Notes: a model not told the origin generated them from the letters alone. Shown: positions 42,072-53,050, counted from the stretch's first letter. The stretch: DNA of 64,000 nt from Clostridiales bacterium (GCA_022508505.1 JAFLVC010000005.1:1-64000); one strand, 5' to 3'. Made by a program: numbers and translations.

Positions 42072-44765
42072 ATGGATTGGTACAACAGATCTGAGGCGGA
42101 GACTTTACGCGAGCTCGGGACAAGCGAGAGCGGCTTGTCCGACGGGGAAGCGTCCAAGCGCCTTGCCCGCGACGGCGAAAACAAACTGAAAGAGGTCGGG
42201 CGCGATTCGATTGCAAAGAAGTTCTTTTTGCAATTTACCGACGTCATGGTCATAGTTTTAATAGCGGCGGCGATAATCTCCGCCGTGATTGCCGTTGTGG
42301 AAAAGCAGTATTCCGATTTTATAGACGTCGGAATAATTCTCGCTATCGTGTTGTTAAACGCCGTAATCGGAACTGTTCAGGAATGCAAGGCCGAAAAAGC
42401 GATGGAGTCGCTGAAAAAGATGAGCGCGCCTTACTGCAAGGTGCGGCGCGGCGGCGAGATAAAAAAGATAGAGACGACCGCGCTCGTAAAGGGCGACGTC
42501 GTTATATTAGAAGCGGGCGACGTCGTGCCTGCCGACATGCGGCTCATTAAGTCCGCCTCGCTAAAGGCCGAGTCGGCAACGCTTACGGGCGAGTCCGTTT
42601 CCGAAGAGAAGTTCACTCATGCCATAGCGGACGTAGAAATTCCGCTCGCCGATAGGGATAACATGCTTTTTGGGTCGAGCACGGTTACATACGGGCACGG
42701 TGAAGGTGTGGTTACCGCTACCGGAATGGACGCCGAGATAGGCAAGATCGCGTCCATGCTCGACACAAAAGAAAAGAACGTTACGCCGCTTCAAAAGAAG
42801 CTGAACAAGACCGGAAAATTCATTTCGATTGCCGTTCTTGCAATTGCCGCGGCGGTGTTTGTCATAGGAATACTTTCTGCCGTCGGGACCGGCTCGGTCA
42901 CTGTAGATAAAGTGCTCGACTCGTTCATGACGGCGGTAGCTCTTGCGGTCGCGGCAATCCCCGAGAGCCTTACGGCGGTCATTACGATTATAATGGCGCT
43001 CGGTGTGCAAAAGCTTTCCAAAGCAAACGCCATTATAAAGAAGCTGCCCGCGGTGGAGACTTTGGGAAGCACAAACGTCATTTGCTCGGACAAAACGGGA
43101 ACGCTGACACTAAACCGCATGACCGTCAAGACGGTTTACGCCGACGGCACGTTCGAGCCGAATGCCAAGTCGAATTCTGTTGAACGGCTTTTGCGGTGCA
43201 TGTGCTTTTGCAACGACACGATAGTAAGACAGGACGACGGATTTTTGACTATGGGCGATCCGACAGAGACGGCGCTCGTAGACTATGCACATACGTTTGG
43301 CGTCGATAAACCGGCGCTCGACAAATCGTACCCGCGCATAGACGAGATTCCGTTCGACTCGGAGCGCAAGCTGATGACGACCGTTCAAAAAGAAAACGGC
43401 GAAGAAATTATCTACACAAAGGGTGCGGCGGACATTCTCGTAAAGCTTTGCACGCACATTATAGTCGACGGCAAAAAGCGCAGAATAACGCAAGATGACA
43501 TTTCGGCGATTGAGGACGCTAACAGGCGTATGGCTGACAGTGCGCTTCGCGTCCTCGCATACGCGTACAAACAGCGCACTTCGACCGACGCTTCGACATA
43601 CGAGCGCGATCTCGTGTTTATCGGACTGACAGGCATGATCGATCCGCCGCGCGAGGAAGTCAAGAGCGCGGTAGAACTTTGCAAGAGCGCGGGCATAAAC
43701 GTAGTCATGATTACGGGCGACAACCGCAACACGGCGGTAGCCATTGCTACGCAGCTCGGAATTTGCCACGCTGGAAAAGAAGCGATTACGGGCGCCGAAT
43801 TGGAGCGCATGAGCGACGATATGCTAATTAAACGCGTCCGCGAATTTCACGTGTATGCGCGCGTTTCGCCGGAGCACAAGGTTAGGATAGTCAGGGCGTG
43901 GAAGGCTAACGGCATGATTGTCGCAATGACGGGCGACGGAGTAAACGACGCGCCGAGCATAAAAGCCGCAGACATCGGAATCGGCATGGGCATTACCGGC
44001 ACCGAGGTTACGAAAGAAGCGGCGGACATGGTGCTTGCCGACGACAACTTTGCTACGATTGTGTCTGCGGTCAAGCAGGGCAGAACGATATTTGCCAATA
44101 TGCAAAAGACCATTCAGTATCTGCTAGCGGCAAACATAGCCGAAGTGCTGTCGCTCTTTTTGTCGACGCTCATCTTTGCATTCGGAAAAGATCCTATAGT
44201 GTTCTTATTGCCGCTTCAAATACTGTGGGTAAACCTCGTGACGGACAGCTTGCCTGCCTTGGCGCTCGGCATGGAACCGCCGGAGGGCGACGTCATGAAA
44301 AACCCGCCGCTGTCGTCAAGCGACAATCTTTTCGCGGGTCAAGTCGGAATCAACATAATTTATCAAGGTATTTTGCAAACGGGCATAGTGCTCGGAGTGT
44401 TCCTCGGCTGTGCGTTCACGGGCTGGGGACATGAGGTGGGAACTACCATGTCGTTTCTCACGCTGTGCCTTGTTCAGCTATTCCACAGCTTCAACGCCCG
44501 TAGCCTTACAGGCAGCATATTCAACAAAAATTTCTTCAAAAACAAAATGTTGTTTATAGCGTTTTTCGTCGGCTCCGCGCTCACGATCGGTCTTGCGTGT
44601 CTACCGATAACGCACGACATTTTCGCGCTTCAGTGGCTCAACTTCGCGCAGTGGCTGACCGTCCTGTTGTGTTCGTTCTCTATAATTCCCGCTGTGGAAA
44701 TAGTAAAGCTCTGCATGGAAATAATAAGGGACAGAAAGGAAAAGAAGCAAATTGTAGAAAACTGA
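42072..44765 (+). CDS. Cation-transporting (Ca2+-type) P-type ATPase
   Basis: ICSDKTGTLTLNRM, TGDGVNDAPSIKAADIGIGMG, TGES, M4 AAIPESLTAV, M6 NLVTDSLPALALG. Confidence 0.93.
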   Translation: MDWYNRSEAETLRELGTSESGLSDGEASKRLARDGENKLKEVGRDSIAKKFFLQFTDVMVIVLIAAAIISAVIAVVEKQYSDFIDVGIILAIVLLNAVIGTVQECKAEKAMESLKKMSAPYCKVRRGGEIKKIETTALVKGDVVILEAGDVVPADMRLIKSASLKAESATLTGESVSEEKFTHAIADVEIPLADRDNMLFGSSTVTYGHGEGVVTATGMDAEIGKIASMLDTKEKNVTPLQKKLNKTGKFISIAVLAIAAAVFVIGILSAVGTGSVTVDKVLDSFMTAVALAVAAIPESLTAVITIIMALGVQKLSKANAIIKKLPAVETLGSTNVICSDKTGTLTLNRMTVKTVYADGTFEPNAKSNSVERLLRCMCFCNDTIVRQDDGFLTMGDPTETALVDYAHTFGVDKPALDKSYPRIDEIPFDSERKLMTTVQKENGEEIIYTKGAADILVKLCTHIIVDGKKRRITQDDISAIEDANRRMADSALRVLAYAYKQRTSTDASTYERDLVFIGLTGMIDPPREEVKSAVELCKSAGINVVMITGDNRNTAVAIATQLGICHAGKEAITGAELERMSDDMLIKRVREFHVYARVSPEHKVRIVRAWKANGMIVAMTGDGVNDAPSIKAADIGIGMGITGTEVTKEAADMVLADDNFATIVSAVKQGRTIFANMQKTIQYLLAANIAEVLSLFLSTLIFAFGKDPIVFLLPLQILWVNLVTDSLPALALGMEPPEGDVMKNPPLSSSDNLFAGQVGINIIYQGILQTGIVLGVFLGCAFTGWGHEVGTTMSFLTLCLVQLFHSFNARSLTGSIFNKNFFKNKMLFIAFFVGSALTIGLACLPITHDIFALQWLNFAQWLTVLLCSFSIIPAVEIVKLCMEIIRDRKEKKQIVEN

Positions 44766-44788
44766 GCACGTAAAACTGTAAAAATGTA

Positions 44789-44817
44789 TTGATTTTGCGG
44801 TGTGATTGTGATACAAT
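44789..44817 (+). promoter_or_regulatory. Promoter A upstream of dCMP deaminase
   Basis: TTGATT-N17-TACAAT, extended -10. Confidence 0.6.
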
Positions 44818-44885
44818 GTAACAATCTGAAATATTGCAGAGTGATTGACGTTGATAAAAGCAATGCAATCTGAGAATCAATCTGC

Positions 44886-44899
44886 GATTGTGATATAAT
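44886..44899 (+). promoter_or_regulatory. Promoter B upstream of dCMP deaminase
   Basis: Extended -10 TTGTGATATAAT, weak -35. Confidence 0.5.
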
Positions 44900-44956
44900 T
44901 GTATCAATGTTGTCGCGGCTCGGGCGTTCCGAGCTATGCACACTAAGGAGCAAAAG

Positions 44957-45451
44957 ATGGATAAGTGGGACGCGCGCTTTATGGAGATTGCGCATACGGT
45001 GTCGAGTTGGTCAAGCTGTTTTCAGGAAAACCGTCAGGTCGGGGCTGTCATTGCAAAGAACAAACGCATTCTAACCACCGGCTACAACGGCGCAAGCTCG
45101 GGCATTAAAAACTGCAAGGAGCGAGGATATTGCCTGCGCCGCAAGCTCGAAATACCGTCCGGCACTCGGCATGAGGTGTGCTACGCCACCCACGCAGAGC
45201 AAAACGCCATAATTCAGGCGGCAAGAATGGGAATGTGTATAGACGGCGCAACGCTTTACTGCACTCATCAGCCTTGCTCGATCTGCACGAAAATGATTAT
45301 CAACAGCGGCATCAAGCGCGTAGTTTACGAGGACGGTTATCCCGACGATTTCTCGCTGGAGCTGTTTAACGAGGCGGGAGTAGTGATTGAAAAGTACGTG
45401 CCCGGCGTGGTCGATCCCAAAACGCCGATCGGCGACGAAAGCAAACAGTAA
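44957..45451 (+). CDS. dCMP deaminase / ComEB-like
   Basis: [12 protein letters not shown] and [14 protein letters not shown] zinc deaminase motifs. Confidence 0.93.
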   Translation: MDKWDARFMEIAHTVSSWSSCFQENRQVGAVIAKNKRILTTGYNGASSGIKNCKERGYCLRRKLEIPSGTRHEVCYATHAEQNAIIQAARMGMCIDGATLYCTHQPCSICTKMIINSGIKRVVYEDGYPDDFSLELFNEAGVVIEKYVPGVVDPKTPIGDESKQ

Positions 45452-45475
45452 AAAACCTTTTACGGAGGAAATAAA

Positions 45476-45910
45476 ATGAACAAGTGTGAAAAATGCGGAA
45501 TTCAAGTTCCCGACGGAGCAAAATTCTGCCCGAAATGCGGGGCCCCGATTGCACAAAAGATCGAAACGCCCGCCGTAGAGCCGACGCAGCAAGAGAGCAC
45601 CAACACCGTCAAAAAGTCGACGGGCGGCTTCCTTAACAAGTATTTTTGGGTGCTGTTTGTCTCGGTAGGGCTTCTTGCGTACCTTCTCATGGAAGTCGCG
45701 GGAATGTATTTGGGCGTGTCCTCGGGCTTCGCAATAACTCTCGGCGTGTTTGCGCTCATATTCGGCGTATGCTTCTGTGCGCTCGGCTTGATGAATAAAA
45801 TCACCTCGGCCGGCAGCAACGCACTTCGCGACAATATATGCCTTGCTGTGGGAATCATAGTTGCGCTGACCGTTCTTCTCGGCACGATCGCCGTGTTCAA
45901 CTTTGCATAA
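45476..45910 (+). CDS. Zinc-ribbon membrane protein
   Basis: N-term CEKCG...CPKCG zinc ribbon, three to four TM segments. Confidence 0.75.
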   Translation: MNKCEKCGIQVPDGAKFCPKCGAPIAQKIETPAVEPTQQESTNTVKKSTGGFLNKYFWVLFVSVGLLAYLLMEVAGMYLGVSSGFAITLGVFALIFGVCFCALGLMNKITSAGSNALRDNICLAVGIIVALTVLLGTIAVFNFA

Positions 45911-45930
45911 ATATAATAGACATTATTTAC

Positions 45931-45966
45931 GGGGCTTACGATAGGGAATCGCAGGCCCCATTTTAA
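45931..45966 (+). terminator. Terminator of the zinc-ribbon gene
   Basis: GGGGC-ttaCGATagggaATCGcag-GCCCC then ATTTTAATTT. Confidence 0.65.
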
Positions 45967-46072
45967 TTTGTATTACAGAAAATCGGCGTATTGTATCTTT
46001 GCGTGCAGTGCAAGAGAATAATATACCTAAAATTAGAAACAAAAGATAAGATATAAGAGATAAGAATGAAAG

Positions 46073-46103
46073 AAGCGCGAGATTAAGATGCTCGCGCTTT
46101 TAA
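46073..46103. terminator. Hairpin terminator in noncoding region
   Basis: AAGCGCGAG-attaagatg-CTCGCGCTT-TT. Confidence 0.5.
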
Positions 46104-46305
46104 GATCCTTCGCCGACGCCCAAGATGACCAATTAAACCTAGCTTTTCTTTACGACATTCTATTTAGAAATAAGCCGTGCTCTTGTTATGTCATTCAGAG
46201 CGAGCGCCGGCGTAGCCGATGGAACTAGGCGCTTTCGCCGCAAGTTATAGTGAGTAGAGAAGAAGTTTTTTACAATTGAAAATTTATAAAATCTTTTAAA
46301 ATCCC

Positions 46306-46334
46306 TTGACAATGACATAATAGTGATATATAAT
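46306..46334 (+). promoter_or_regulatory. ctsR operon promoter
   Basis: TTGACA-N17-TATAAT. Confidence 0.85.
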
Positions 46335-46345
46335 TGATGTAGAAG

Positions 46346-46362
46346 TTTGACTTTCTTTGACC
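46346..46362 (+). promoter_or_regulatory. CtsR operator
   Basis: TTTGACTTTCTTTGACC; reverse complement GGTCAAA-GAA-AGTCAAA fits RGTCAAANANRGTCAAA. Confidence 0.9.
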
Positions 46363-46397
46363 TTTGATTTTCGTAATTATTCTAAAGGGAGGTGCCG

Positions 46398-46880
46398 ATG
46401 ACTGTCAGCGATATAATCGAAAGTTTTTTGCTCGAAACGCTTGGTAACGAGCTTTCGGTGAGCTTTAACCGAAATGAGCTTGCGACGTATTTTTCGGTTG
46501 CGCCCAGCCAGATAAATTACGTCCTCAGCACGAGGTTTACACCCGAACGCGGTTACATCATCGAGAGCAGGCGGGGCGGAGGCGGCTCGATCAAGATTAT
46601 ACGAGTCAGCGAAGACGCCGACGACGTCATTATCAGGTACATTGAAGAGACGCTCGCTTCCGGAATAGAATACGGCAAGGCGTGCCAAATAATAGACAGG
46701 CTGACCGATGACGAGATATACACCAAAAGCGAGGCGGCGCTTATAAAAGCCGCCATATCGGACAAAGCTTTATTGGCGCCGACGGTTGCAAAAGCGCGAC
46801 TACGCGGCGCAATACTTAAAAATATTCTTTTGGAAACGCTTAAATCCCAAAACGACGACAACAGCGACAGCGAGGAGTGA
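46398..46880 (+). CDS. ctsR: Transcriptional repressor CtsR
   Basis: MTVSDIIESFLLETLG...RNELATYFSVAPSQINYVLSTRFTPERGYIIESRRGGGG. Confidence 0.96.
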   Translation: MTVSDIIESFLLETLGNELSVSFNRNELATYFSVAPSQINYVLSTRFTPERGYIIESRRGGGGSIKIIRVSEDADDVIIRYIEETLASGIEYGKACQIIDRLTDDEIYTKSEAALIKAAISDKALLAPTVAKARLRGAILKNILLETLKSQNDDNSDSEE

Positions 46881-47392
46881 ACAATATGATTTGTGTTAAA
46901 TGCGGACAACGCCAAGCGACAACGGAGATTATTCAGAGATATAAAAACCACGTCGAAAAGCTGTATCTTTGCAGCGAATGCGCGAGGGATTACAGACCGG
47001 AAGTATTTGACGATTTCGAAATGCTCGACAAGCTGATAAACGGATCGCCGATGGGGCTTCTTTCGGGGTTCAGCGATTTTTTCAATACGAATAAGGCAAT
47101 TAGGCTTGTTTGTCCCGATTGCAAGACGTCGAGCGACGAGTTTTTAAAGAGCGGATATGTCGGATGCCCGAAGTGCTACGAGATATTTGAGCCGCTCATT
47201 CGTCAGACGGTCAAAAAACTGCAACAAGCCGACAGGCACGTCGGCAAGCGCCCTTACGGCGTGAGCGGCGGCAGCGGCGACGTCGCGCTGCTCAGGGCGG
47301 AGATTCAAGAGGCTTTGGACAGCGGAAACTATTCGCGAGTCAACGAGCTGAGCAAAGTGCTCGAAAAACTCGAAGGCAACGGAGGGCTGTGA
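46877..47392 (+). CDS. mcsA: McsA, zinc-binding activator of McsB
   Basis: Two CxxC pairs, UVR-like C-terminus; between ctsR and mcsB; start may be ATG 46886. Confidence 0.92.
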   Translation: MNNMICVKCGQRQATTEIIQRYKNHVEKLYLCSECARDYRPEVFDDFEMLDKLINGSPMGLLSGFSDFFNTNKAIRLVCPDCKTSSDEFLKSGYVGCPKCYEIFEPLIRQTVKKLQQADRHVGKRPYGVSGGSGDVALLRAEIQEALDSGNYSRVNELSKVLEKLEGNGGL

Positions 47393-47393
47393 T

Positions 47394-48395
47394 ATGGACG
47401 ACAACACCATAGTATCGACGCGCATACGGCTTGCGAGAAACATCGACGGCCTGCCTTTCCCGCACAAACTTAACGAGGCGACCGCAAGACAGATTACGGA
47501 CGGCGTCGAGCACGCGCTTTCCTCTGTCGACAGATTCACTCGTTTCGACATGAACAAGATATCAAACCTCGACGGCACTATTTTGCAGGAAAAACACCTC
47601 ATAAGCCCCGATCTTTTGACTGAATGTCCGTTCGGCTCTGTGTTGATCGGCATGGACGAAACGGTATCGATTATGGTCAACGAGGAAGATCATATAAGAG
47701 AACAGGTAATTTTGCCGGGATTGTCGCTTGAACGGGCATATAATCGCATAAATATGATAGACGACGCTATTTCGAACACAATGAAGTTCGCTTTTTCGCC
47801 GAGATACGGATATCTTACCGCGTGCGCTACAAATCTCGGAACGGGAATGCGCGCGTCGGTCATGATGTTCTTGCCAGCGCTCACGATGAAGGGACTCATC
47901 GACGCGTGCATAAACGATGTCGGTAGGCTCAATATGACGGTGCGCGGCATTTACGGCGAGGGTAGCAACGCCGAAGGGTATCTGTATCAGGTGAGCAATC
48001 AACGCACGCTCGGCATAACCGAAGGCGATATTCTCGATTCGGTCGGCAGCGCGATAAACCACATAGTCGATGCGGAAAACCGCGCAAGAGAGCTGTTGAA
48101 GCGCGATGAGCCCGAGCTTAAAGACAAGATCTTCAGGGCGTACGGACTTGCGACAAACGCTTATAAGCTTACTACGACGGAGGCCATGCATGCGCTTGCC
48201 ATGATACGGCTCGGCGCATACTACGGGTATATTTCGGTAAACGATCAAAAAATCTTTACTGCTCTCACGACAAAATGCTTGCCCGCAAATATGCAAAAGC
48301 TTAGCGGAAAGAATATAGGCGCACTCGAGCGAGACATTTTAAGGGCGCAATACATTGCCGCAGGCATTAAGAAATCTACAGTTAAAAACGATTAA
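47394..48395 (+). CDS. mcsB: Protein arginine kinase McsB
   Basis: VSTRIRLARN, NEEDHIREQ, GTGMRASVM, RGIYGEGS, C-terminal RDILRA. Confidence 0.95.
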   Translation: MDDNTIVSTRIRLARNIDGLPFPHKLNEATARQITDGVEHALSSVDRFTRFDMNKISNLDGTILQEKHLISPDLLTECPFGSVLIGMDETVSIMVNEEDHIREQVILPGLSLERAYNRINMIDDAISNTMKFAFSPRYGYLTACATNLGTGMRASVMMFLPALTMKGLIDACINDVGRLNMTVRGIYGEGSNAEGYLYQVSNQRTLGITEGDILDSVGSAINHIVDAENRARELLKRDEPELKDKIFRAYGLATNAYKLTTTEAMHALAMIRLGAYYGYISVNDQKIFTALTTKCLPANMQKLSGKNIGALERDILRAQYIAAGIKKSTVKND

Positions 48396-48419
48396 AGAAT
48401 TATAGGAGGAATATAATAT

Positions 48420-50843
48420 ATGTCGAATTATCCGATGGACGAAAACGCAAAAACTGCGTTCAACACAGCAAGAAGTATAGCGGAAGAATACTCAAACGAA
48501 TTTACAGGCACGGAGCACCTGTTGTACGGAATCCTCAAAACTGAATGCGTCTCTTCAAAATTATTCAAGATAAACAATCTCGATCCCGAGAAGCTGCGGT
48601 ATATTTTCGAGCAGGAAAACAAGGTGCTGCAAAAGCCCGTCGATTCGCCGCGTATACAGAATATTCCGTTTGCCGCATACAATATCGCAATGCGGTTTAA
48701 CGCGCCGCTCATAACGCCCGACCATCTCATGCTCGCAATTCTCGAAGAGCCGTTTTGCTATGCTGCGGCGGCGCTGTACCGCGAATTCAGCGTAAACTGC
48801 AATCTGTACAGAAGCAATATAATAGGATATTTACAGGCGAACAGCGCGTCGGCGAGATCTTCGGAACAAGGCGACATGACGGGCGTACGCACTAATGTCC
48901 CGACGCTTCCGGCACAGCTTGCCGATCTCGGTGTGGACGTAACACAGCGCGCCCGAGACAACAAGCTCGATCCCGTTATCGGAAGGGCTCAGGAGGTGGA
49001 GCGCATAATCGAGATTTTGTGCCGCAAAACAAAGAACAACCCGGTGCTCATCGGCGAGCCGGGCGTCGGTAAAAGCGCGATAGTCGACGGCTTGGCACGT
49101 GCGATAGTCGACGGACGGGTGCCGCGCCAGCTTCAAAACCATATTGTCTTTTCGCTCAACATCGGCTCGCTCATGGCGGGCACCAAGTACCGCGGTCAGC
49201 TCGAGGAAAAGCTAAAAGACGCAATCGACCTCATCATAAGCCGCGGCGACATCATCGTCTTTATCGACGAGCTTCATACTCTCATGCAGGCGGGTTCAAA
49301 AGAGGGCGAGGTTACTCCGGCGGATATCTTAAAGCCGTACCTTGCGCGAGGCGAAATGCAAACAATCGGAGCGACGACCACCGACGAATACCGCAAGTAT
49401 ATAGAAAAAGACAAGGCCATGGAACGTCGCTTCCAGACGATTACAGTAGAGCCTCCGTCTGTGGAGCAGACGATAGAAATTTTGCGCGGCTTGCGTCAGA
49501 ACTACGAGAACTATCACAAGGTCAAGCTTTCCGACGAGGCGATAGAGGCGGCGGCAAAACTTTCCGACAAGTACATTGCGGATAGGTTTTTGCCGGACAA
49601 GGCAATAGACCTCATTGACGAGGCGATGAGCTGTGCAAAGGTCAGCGTTTCCACCGATCCGTCGGACATAAAGGCGCTCACCGAAGAGCGTGAAGATTAC
49701 GACAAGAAGATGAAAGAGTTTGCGGCGCGAAGCGAATACGGTCAAGCGGAAATATATAAACAAAAGCGCGACGAAATCGACAGATTGATAAAGGAACGGT
49801 CGCTCAGAAACGCGGCGGAAACCGAGCGCGCCACAATGACAATATATGCCGACGATATAGCAGACGTCGTGTCGCGTTGGACGAAAATTCCCGTCAACAA
49901 GCTGACCGAGACGGAAAGCGAGCGGCTCAAAAACATGGAAGAAATCTTACACAAGCGCGTAATCGGTCAGGACAAGGCGGTCGAAGCGGTGGCAAAAGCC
50001 ATACGAAGAGCTCGCGCGGGATTGAAGAGCGACGGTCGGCCTATCGGCTCGTTTATTTTCCTCGGTCCCACGGGCGTAGGCAAGACCGAGCTGACAAAAG
50101 CGCTCGCAGAGGCCATGTTCGACAACGAAAACTCGATAATCCGCCTCGACATGAGCGAATTCATGGAATCTCATTCGGTGTCGAAACTTATCGGCGCGCC
50201 TCCCGGGTACGTCGGATTCGACGAGGGTGGGCAGCTTACCGAAAAGGTGCGCCGTCACCCGTATTCCGTCGTGCTGTTCGACGAGATAGAAAAGGCACAT
50301 CCCGACGTGTTTAACGCGCTGCTGCAAATACTCGACGACGGTCGGTTGACCGACTCGCAGGGGCGCACTGTTTCGTTTAAAAACACTATTATCATCATGA
50401 CGAGCAACGTCGGTGCGAGCGAGGCGAGCGCAAAGCGCGAGATAGGGTTTAACGCCGTCGGCAAAAAGGATTCGGACGTTCGCGACGAGGCATACATGAA
50501 GGCGTTGCGATCCATGTTCAGACCTGAGTTTTTGAACCGCATAGATGTGATATGCGTATTCGACAAGCTCACTAAAGAGGATGTCGGCGAGATCGCCAAG
50601 ATAATGCTTCAAAAGGTGGAGAATACGCTGAAAGACAAGAATATCACGCTGTCCGTCACGAAATCGGCGCTTGATTGGCTTATCGACAAGGGTTATGACG
50701 CCGATTACGGCGCGCGTCCGCTCCGTCGAGTTATCGAGCAGAACATCGAGGACGAGATTGCCGAGGCCATAATCGACGGAAAAATTTCCGAAAACAGCGC
50801 CGTTCGCGTCGATTGTGTAGACGACAGAATAGTTATCGGCTGA
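48420..50843 (+). CDS. clpC: ATP-dependent Clp protease ATPase subunit ClpC
   Basis: Clp_N repeats, two AAA+ domains [11 protein letters not shown] and [16 protein letters not shown]. Confidence 0.95.
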   Translation: MSNYPMDENAKTAFNTARSIAEEYSNEFTGTEHLLYGILKTECVSSKLFKINNLDPEKLRYIFEQENKVLQKPVDSPRIQNIPFAAYNIAMRFNAPLITPDHLMLAILEEPFCYAAAALYREFSVNCNLYRSNIIGYLQANSASARSSEQGDMTGVRTNVPTLPAQLADLGVDVTQRARDNKLDPVIGRAQEVERIIEILCRKTKNNPVLIGEPGVGKSAIVDGLARAIVDGRVPRQLQNHIVFSLNIGSLMAGTKYRGQLEEKLKDAIDLIISRGDIIVFIDELHTLMQAGSKEGEVTPADILKPYLARGEMQTIGATTTDEYRKYIEKDKAMERRFQTITVEPPSVEQTIEILRGLRQNYENYHKVKLSDEAIEAAAKLSDKYIADRFLPDKAIDLIDEAMSCAKVSVSTDPSDIKALTEEREDYDKKMKEFAARSEYGQAEIYKQKRDEIDRLIKERSLRNAAETERATMTIYADDIADVVSRWTKIPVNKLTETESERLKNMEEILHKRVIGQDKAVEAVAKAIRRARAGLKSDGRPIGSFIFLGPTGVGKTELTKALAEAMFDNENSIIRLDMSEFMESHSVSKLIGAPPGYVGFDEGGQLTEKVRRHPYSVVLFDEIEKAHPDVFNALLQILDDGRLTDSQGRTVSFKNTIIIMTSNVGASEASAKREIGFNAVGKKDSDVRDEAYMKALRSMFRPEFLNRIDVICVFDKLTKEDVGEIAKIMLQKVENTLKDKNITLSVTKSALDWLIDKGYDADYGARPLRRVIEQNIEDEIAEAIIDGKISENSAVRVDCVDDRIVIG

Positions 50844-50890
50844 ATGATTCGTCGAATTTCAGCGACGGCAAACAAATTTATAAAACCGTA

Positions 50891-50919
50891 TTTACAATTG
50901 CTATAAAATCTGGTACAAT
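50891..50919 (+). promoter_or_regulatory. hpf promoter
   Basis: TTTACA-N17-TACAAT. Confidence 0.6.
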
Positions 50920-50955
50920 TATATCAGTACAAATTAAACTACGCCGGAGGCTAAT

Positions 50956-51504
50956 ATGAAGATTGAGTACTTGTGCAAAAACTATGACGCGAGCGAAAAG
51001 CTCAAGACAATCATCGACAAAAAAGTTCAAAAGCTCGATAAGTTTTTTGAGGACAACACGCGAATTAAAATCGTGCTCAAAAAGGGTAGCACTCGAAACA
51101 CAGACGACCTTTACACGCTCGAGCTCACGATCATTCTCGACGGCGTCGTCATGCGCGCCGAGGTGACTAGCGACAATATGTATTCCAACATCGATCTCGC
51201 AATACCCAAGCTCGAAAAGCAGATAATCCGTCACCACAAAAAGATTGAGAGCAAGTCCAAAAAGTTCCGTGCCAAGGATTATTCTATCGAAGCCGATCTT
51301 CCGGAGGAACCGCAGGAGACGGAAAAGTCGCTCGTCCGCTCGAAGTGCTACACGCTTACGCCTATGTCAATCGACGACGCGATAGAGGAATTGGAACTTG
51401 TCGGACACAATTTCTACGTATTTTTGAACAAGACGACGAACTCAATAAACGTTCTTTATGTGCGCCACGACGGCAACTACGGTCTCATTGAAACCGTAGT
51501 GTAA
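50956..51504 (+). CDS. hpf: Ribosome hibernation promoting factor, long form
   Basis: N-terminal HPF domain and C-terminal VRSKCYTLTPMSIDDAIEELELVGHNFYVF. Confidence 0.94.
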   Translation: MKIEYLCKNYDASEKLKTIIDKKVQKLDKFFEDNTRIKIVLKKGSTRNTDDLYTLELTIILDGVVMRAEVTSDNMYSNIDLAIPKLEKQIIRHHKKIESKSKKFRAKDYSIEADLPEEPQETEKSLVRSKCYTLTPMSIDDAIEELELVGHNFYVFLNKTTNSINVLYVRHDGNYGLIETVV

Positions 51505-51565
51505 AATGAGCAAAATTTATGTTGATTTTTGGTTAAAAAAACGGCGAGAAATCGATTGTGTGCGC

Positions 51566-51594
51566 TTGCTTTTATCGTGTTCGCGCTGTATAAT
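51566..51594 (+). promoter_or_regulatory. pgi promoter
   Basis: TTGCTT-N17-TATAAT. Confidence 0.7.
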
Positions 51595-51655
51595 ATGTTT
51601 GTTCGAATAGACGGCGGGTCCGCCGCCTTCGGCGTTACTAAAAAGGAGATACTCT

Positions 51656-53050
51656 ATGAAGCTGAAATTCGACTACAACAATATGATGGACAGTGCGATC
51701 GGCGCACACGGCATCAAAAAGTCGGACATCGACAAAGCGGGCAAAGCCCACGAAGCGGCGTATGCCGACGTTATTAACAACAGCGGAAAGGGCTGGCAGG
51801 AGTGGACGGAAACTCCGCTTTTGGACAAGAAAACGATTGACGAGCTCAATACTTTCGGAAGTAAAATAAGAGAAAAGGCGTCCTCCTTTGTCGTTCTCGG
51901 CATTGGCGGATCGGCGCTCGGACCCATCTGCGTGTTCAACGCGCTTTTGCACTTGCACCACAACGAACTTCCCGAAAAAATGCGCAAAGCGCCCAAAATC
52001 TACGTTGAGGACAACGTCGATCCGGAGCGCATGTCGGCGCTTCTCGACGTCATCGACATCAAGACTACATACTTCAACGTCATAACAAAATCGGGCGAAA
52101 CGAGTGAAACGCTCAGTCAACTACTCATCGTCTACAATCTGCTCAAAAAAGCGGTAGGCGAAGCGGAAGCGAAACAGCACATCACCGTCACTACTACTAT
52201 CGGGAAAGGCTCGCTCTACGCACTCGCAGAAAAGGAAGGTTTCAAAATTTACGGCATTCCGAGCGGCGTCGGCGGACGGTTTTCCGTTCTTTCAAACGTC
52301 GGGCTTGTGCCGTTTGCCGTCATGGGCATTGACATAGAGAGTATGCTCGGCGGCGCTCGCGCAATGCGCAAAGCGTGCGAGGAGAAAGACATCTACAAGA
52401 ACCCCGCGCTCATGACCGCGTTTTTGCAAGTGCTTTCCATGAAACAGGGCAAAAACATCTCGGTTATGATGCCGTATGCCGACGGACTCAGGACGATGGC
52501 AGACTTTTACTGCCAACTGTGGGCGGAATCGCTCGGCAAAGCGGTTGACAAGAAAGGCAAGACCGTAAACTGCGGTCAGACTCCAGCAAAATCATTGGGC
52601 GTCACCGATCAGCACAGCCAAGTTCAGCTATACACAGAGGGGCCTTACGACAAGGTCGTCACGTTTATCGGCGTGGAAAACTTCGGAGCTACCGTCGACA
52701 TTCCCAAAGGCGAAAAAGCGGAAGTGGGCGACTTCCTCAAAGGCCACACGCTCAACGAGCTCATCAACGCCGAGCGCAAAGCGACCGAGTTCGCTCTCAC
52801 CAAGGCCGGGCGCTCAAATTATACTGTGCTTTTGCCCGAAGTCACGGCTGAAACCGTAGGCGAACTACTTATGTACTTTATGTATATCACCGCGTTTGCG
52901 GGTGCGTATCTCGACATCGACACGTTCAACCAACCGGGCGTAGAAGAGGGCAAAAAGGCGACGTTCGCTATGATAGGCCGCGCCGGTTACGAGAGTAAGC
53001 TTGCCGAAATCAACTCTTCGCCCAAGAGCAACGAATACGTAATAGGCTGA
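51656..53050 (+). CDS. pgi: Glucose-6-phosphate isomerase
   Basis: VLGIGGSALGP, TKSGETSETLSQ, VTDQHSQVQLYTEGP. Confidence 0.95.
   Translation: MKLKFDYNNMMDSAIGAHGIKKSDIDKAGKAHEAAYADVINNSGKGWQEWTETPLLDKKTIDELNTFGSKIREKASSFVVLGIGGSALGPICVFNALLHLHHNELPEKMRKAPKIYVEDNVDPERMSALLDVIDIKTTYFNVITKSGETSETLSQLLIVYNLLKKAVGEAEAKQHITVTTTIGKGSLYALAEKEGFKIYGIPSGVGGRFSVLSNVGLVPFAVMGIDIESMLGGARAMRKACEEKDIYKNPALMTAFLQVLSMKQGKNISVMMPYADGLRTMADFYCQLWAESLGKAVDKKGKTVNCGQTPAKSLGVTDQHSQVQLYTEGPYDKVVTFIGVENFGATVDIPKGEKAEVGDFLKGHTLNELINAERKATEFALTKAGRSNYTVLLPEVTAETVGELLMYFMYITAFAGAYLDIDTFNQPGVEEGKKATFAMIGRAGYESKLAEINSSPKSNEYVIG

Noticed and set aside
44100-44300. Altered P-type ATPase M4/M6 motifs (PESL, DSLPALALG)
   Set aside because: Key acidic residues retained; likely lineage variation, no basis to claim new specificity
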